Assembly (NCBI GenBank): GCA_026168455.1
Contig: CM047426.1
Location: 31,679,058-31,743,057 of the forward strand
DNA length: 64,000 nt
Direction of reading: 5' to 3'
DNA from: Theocolax elegans
Lineage: Eukaryota > Arthropoda > Insecta > Hymenoptera > Cerocephalidae
Shown in pieces: positions 61,696 to 64,000 of the stretch. Numbering within the stretch: the stretch's first letter is position 1; every line of letters starts with the position of its first letter. Position numbers and translations under genes: made by a program. The notes under the pieces are model-generated. The model worked only from the letters and a program-made list of their open reading frames with translations. It ran no database searches and had not been told where the DNA came from.

Positions 61696-62414
61696 TATTT
61701 TTTTTGACCAGCAGCAGCCGACGTGTTACGTCGGGAGAAGTACTCTCAACCGGGATTTCAGATGAAATCCCTAGTGTTTCAAATACTTCGGAAGTATCCA
61801 ATTTTCAATTGGAAATTATTTTATTGGACTCACCACAATAAAATAATTATTACTCCCAACGAGTAAAAAAAAAAAAAATTTGGTGTCGGCTTAATTACAA
61901 TAAATTGTAAAAATGCACCGACTAGTGTACCAACAAAATTAATTCACTTAATTAAAATCCAAAAGATTTTCTTTAAAAGGAATTTATTTCGTCCTTAGAA
62001 GGACAAAATAATTAAATTTTGTTGGTTAAAGTTGTGACAAATCACACACTTAACACTTGCACCAAATTAAAATTAATTATTTAACTTGCTCACAAGTCTA
62101 AATAATTAATGTTTATAATAGTGTCTTGTGACTCACACGCACCAAGACTCTATACAATTGCTTCTACAAGCAAAAATAATTAATTATTAACAAAAAGAAA
62201 TCCTTAAATTATTTCAATATCGTCGGTAATTTACCAGTAATGGTAAATTTAACGATTTCCCAAAATATTTCTTTCACCAGTTATAATCCAAAAGATTCCT
62301 CACTGGCGAAAAGAATTTATTTTGTTATGGAAAATGCAATAATTAAAGTTTCAATCTATTAATAAATACAGAACAACAAATTATAAAGGAAGAAAAGACA
62401 AAGAATAATATAAA
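61684..62414 (-). other. Retrotransposon leader: chain of perfect hairpins
   Basis: Consecutive inverted repeats with short loops: 61684-61715 (8 bp, with the gag ATG in its loop), 61718-61734 (7), 61752-61771 (8), 61783-61797 (7), 61798-61812 (6), 61814-61848 (13), 61851-61865 (5), 61895-61910 (7, inside an outer GTCGG/CCGAC pair), 61930-62025 (11, enclosing two smaller ones), 62123-62148 (6), 62158-62173 (6), 62228-62249 (8, inside ATCGT/ACGAT) and 62269-62315 (11 with an internal loop). Their sequences are unrelated to each other. Apart from these, the leader is AT-rich and non-coding. Confidence 0.7.
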
Positions 62415-63360
62415 TTCTATATATGTATGTATTATCGGTCACACCGAACTAAATAAATTACTTTTAGAATAAAGTAGGCTCATTGTACTCTTTGTCCACT
62501 ATGGTTGGTGGAATTTCCCAGAGCACGGCCTTTATTAAAAACAATTAAAGGCGTTTCGTCCTCGATCTCCAGCTTGGACTCCTCAGTAAGGAACTGGAGA
62601 TCTTACCTTAGACGTCTGTCGAAAGATGAACCGCGACGCCAGCAAGATGTTCCGCGGCTATATATATAGAAAAGAGACGACGATCTCTACAACGAGTGTA
62701 GAGATATAGTCGTCTCCATCTGGTGGTGGGAAAAACCACCAGCCAGAGTGCGACGTATGCGACCTAGTCGCCGGTTATTTGAAAAATGAATCTATCGTTC
62801 GTAAATTTCTATATATGTATGTATTATCGGTCACACCGAACTAAATAAATTACTTTTAGAATAAAGTAGGCTCATTGTACTCTTTGTCCACTATGGTTGG
62901 TGGAATTTCCCAGAGCACGGCCTTTATTAAAAACAATTAAAGGCGTTTCGTCCTCGATCTCCAGCTTGGACTCCTCAGTAAGGAACTGGAGATCTTACCT
63001 TAGACGCCTGTCGCAAGATGAACCGCGACGCCAGCAAGATGTTCCGCGGCTATATATATAGAAAAGAGACGACGATCTCTACAACGAGTGTAGAGATATA
63101 GTCGTCTCCATCTGGTGGTGGGAAAAACCACCAGCCAGAGTGCGACGTATGCGACCTAGTCGCCGGTTATTTGAAAAATGAATCTATCGTTCGTAAATTT
63201 CTATATATGTATGTATTATCGGTCACACCGAACTAAATAAATTACTTTTAGAATAAAGTAGGCTCATTGTACTCTTTGTCCACTATGGTTGGTGGAATTT
63301 CCCAGAGCACGGCCTTTATTAAAAACAATTAAAGGCGTTTCGTCCTCGATCTCCAGCTTG
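62415..63360 (-). repeat. 392-bp tandem repeat, 2.4 copies
   Basis: Units start at 62415, 62807 and 63199 (period exactly 392 bp), and the third is cut at 63360. Units 1 and 2 differ at very few positions (for example near 62615 and 62622). Each unit holds about eight hairpins, including 9-bp GATCTCCAG/CTGGAGATC (62564/62594), an 8+9-bp stem at 62674-62716 and 8-bp CTGGTGGT/ACCACCAG (62720/62735). No ORF is present. It lies in the leader upstream of gag. Confidence 0.9.
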
Positions 63361-63908
63361 TTTTTAATAAAGGCCGTGCTCTGGGAAATTCCACCAACCA
63401 TAGTGGACAAAGAGTACAATGAGCCTACTTTATTCTAAAAGTAATTTATTTAGTTCGGTGTGACCGATAATACATACATATATAGAAATTTACGAACGAT
63501 AGATTCATTTTTCAAATAACCGGCGACTAGGTCGCATACGTCGCACTCTGGCTGGTGGTTTTTCCCACCACCAGATGGAGACGACTATATCTCTACACTC
63601 GTTGTAGAGATCGTCGTCTCTTTTCTATATATATAGCCGCGGAACATCTTGCTGGCGTCGCGGTTCATCTTGCGACAGGCGTCTAAGGTAAGATCTCCAG
63701 TTCCTTACTGAGGAGTCCAAGCTGGAGATCGAGGACGAAACGCCTTTAATTGTTTTTAATAAAGGCCGTGCTCTGGGAAATTCCACCAACCATAGTGGAC
63801 AAAGAGTACAATGAGCCTACTTTATTCTAAAAGTAATTTATTTAGTTCGGTGTGACCGATAATACATACATATATAGAAATTTACGAACGATAGATTCAT
63901 TTTTCAAA
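62778..63908. repeat. Large palindrome: inverted 392-bp units
   Basis: At 63360 the tandem array flips. 63360-63908 is the inverted copy of 62778-63326 (about 549 bp per arm, essentially identical) around a 33-bp spacer. The right arm contains 1.4 units. The flip falls within a unit, not at a unit boundary. Such a palindrome can arise by fold-back replication, or may be an assembly artefact near a contig edge. Confidence 0.85.
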
Positions 63909-64000
63909 AAAATTAAATTATTTATCTCACTAACGAGCCTAAATAATTAATTTTAAAATAAATATAAAAATAAATACAGTGTCTTGTGATTCACACACAC
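63905..64000 (-). repeat. Second, diverged copy of the leader segment at 62040-62145
   Basis: AGTGTCTTGTGATTCACAC at 63978 matches AGTGTCTTGTGACTCACAC at 62120. A TAAATAATTAATTTTA stretch precedes both. The palindromic array is thus bracketed by a duplicated leader segment about 1.86 kb apart. The sequence continues beyond the window. Confidence 0.6.

Larger units (their letters stand above)
54684..64000 (-). mobile_element. Gypsy-type LTR retrotransposon, 3' LTR through leader (5' end off window)
   Basis: Minus-strand order is leader, gag, linker ORF, protease-RT-RNase H-integrase, polypurine tract, 3' LTR. RNase H directly after RT and integrase last is the Ty3/Gypsy order. No env ORF is seen. 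The copy is not autonomous: gag has an internal TGA, the integrase core is deleted, and pol is out of frame with its C-terminal relic. No 5' LTR or primer-binding site was found before 64000, so the leader is over 2.3 kb, unusually long. The element lies about 12 kb upstream of the Musashi-family start codon, in the same orientation. Confidence 0.85.

Noticed and set aside
61700..64000. 5' LTR of the Gypsy element in the leader region
   Set aside because: No stretch matches the 3' LTR termini or body; similar TGTGAC words (for example at 62033) lack the rest.

Overview
The window looks like AT-rich insect nuclear DNA, probably hymenopteran; the order is an inference. The evidence is long AT-rich introns with abundant TA, CA and CT microsatellites, short CpG-dense GC-rich islands, animal splice signals, and remnants of LINE, Copia, Gypsy and foldback elements. 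There are no bacterial operons, no rRNA genes, no CRISPR array and no intact tRNA gene.

The one cellular gene I can name lies on the minus strand: a Musashi-family RNA-binding protein, closest to insect Rbp6 / vertebrate MSI2. Exon 1 (42463 to 42399) supplies the start codon and a 22-residue N-terminus. It sits in a GC-rich, CpG-dense 5' region (about 42.46-44.2 kb). After a 4.1 kb intron comes a 41-nt exon (38320 to 38280) encoding the first strand of RRM1 with its RNP2 motif, KMFIGGLSWQTSP. The phases agree exactly. Positions 1-38279 are then intron 2. I could not find exon 3 by eye, so the rest of the gene probably lies beyond position 1. Intron 2 holds a LINE reverse-transcriptase remnant (7.3-8.0 kb), inverted-repeat elements (10.2, 19.7, 26.7 and 27.5 kb), a tRNA-like fragment (35.4 kb), a strong hairpin (37.4 kb) and GC-rich islands that may be regulatory.

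Upstream of the gene (44.2-54.7 kb) is AT-rich DNA that becomes a transposon graveyard. It holds a foldback element (48.4 kb), a tRNA-like fragment (49.1 kb), a plus-strand LINE with endonuclease and RT relics (50.1-52.0 kb), and another foldback element split by a TA-flanked insertion (52.0-53.8 kb). A Copia integrase relic (54.46-54.67 kb) follows, into which a Gypsy-type element has inserted.

From 54684 to the window end lies that Gypsy-type LTR retrotransposon, on the minus strand. In sense order it has a structured leader, gag, a -1 frameshift signal, a linker ORF, pol (protease, RT, RNase H, integrase zinc finger), an integrase C-terminal relic, a polypurine tract and the 3' LTR. The 5' LTR is not in the window. 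The copy is defective: gag carries one in-frame TGA and the integrase catalytic core is missing.

The most unusual observations are three. (1) The LTR and leader are built from back-to-back perfect hairpins, and the leader also holds 392-bp tandem repeats that flip into a roughly 1.1 kb palindrome. (2) A foldback family has terminal sequences that differ between copies but match between the two arms of each copy. (3) There is a textbook -1 frameshift cassette at the gag end.
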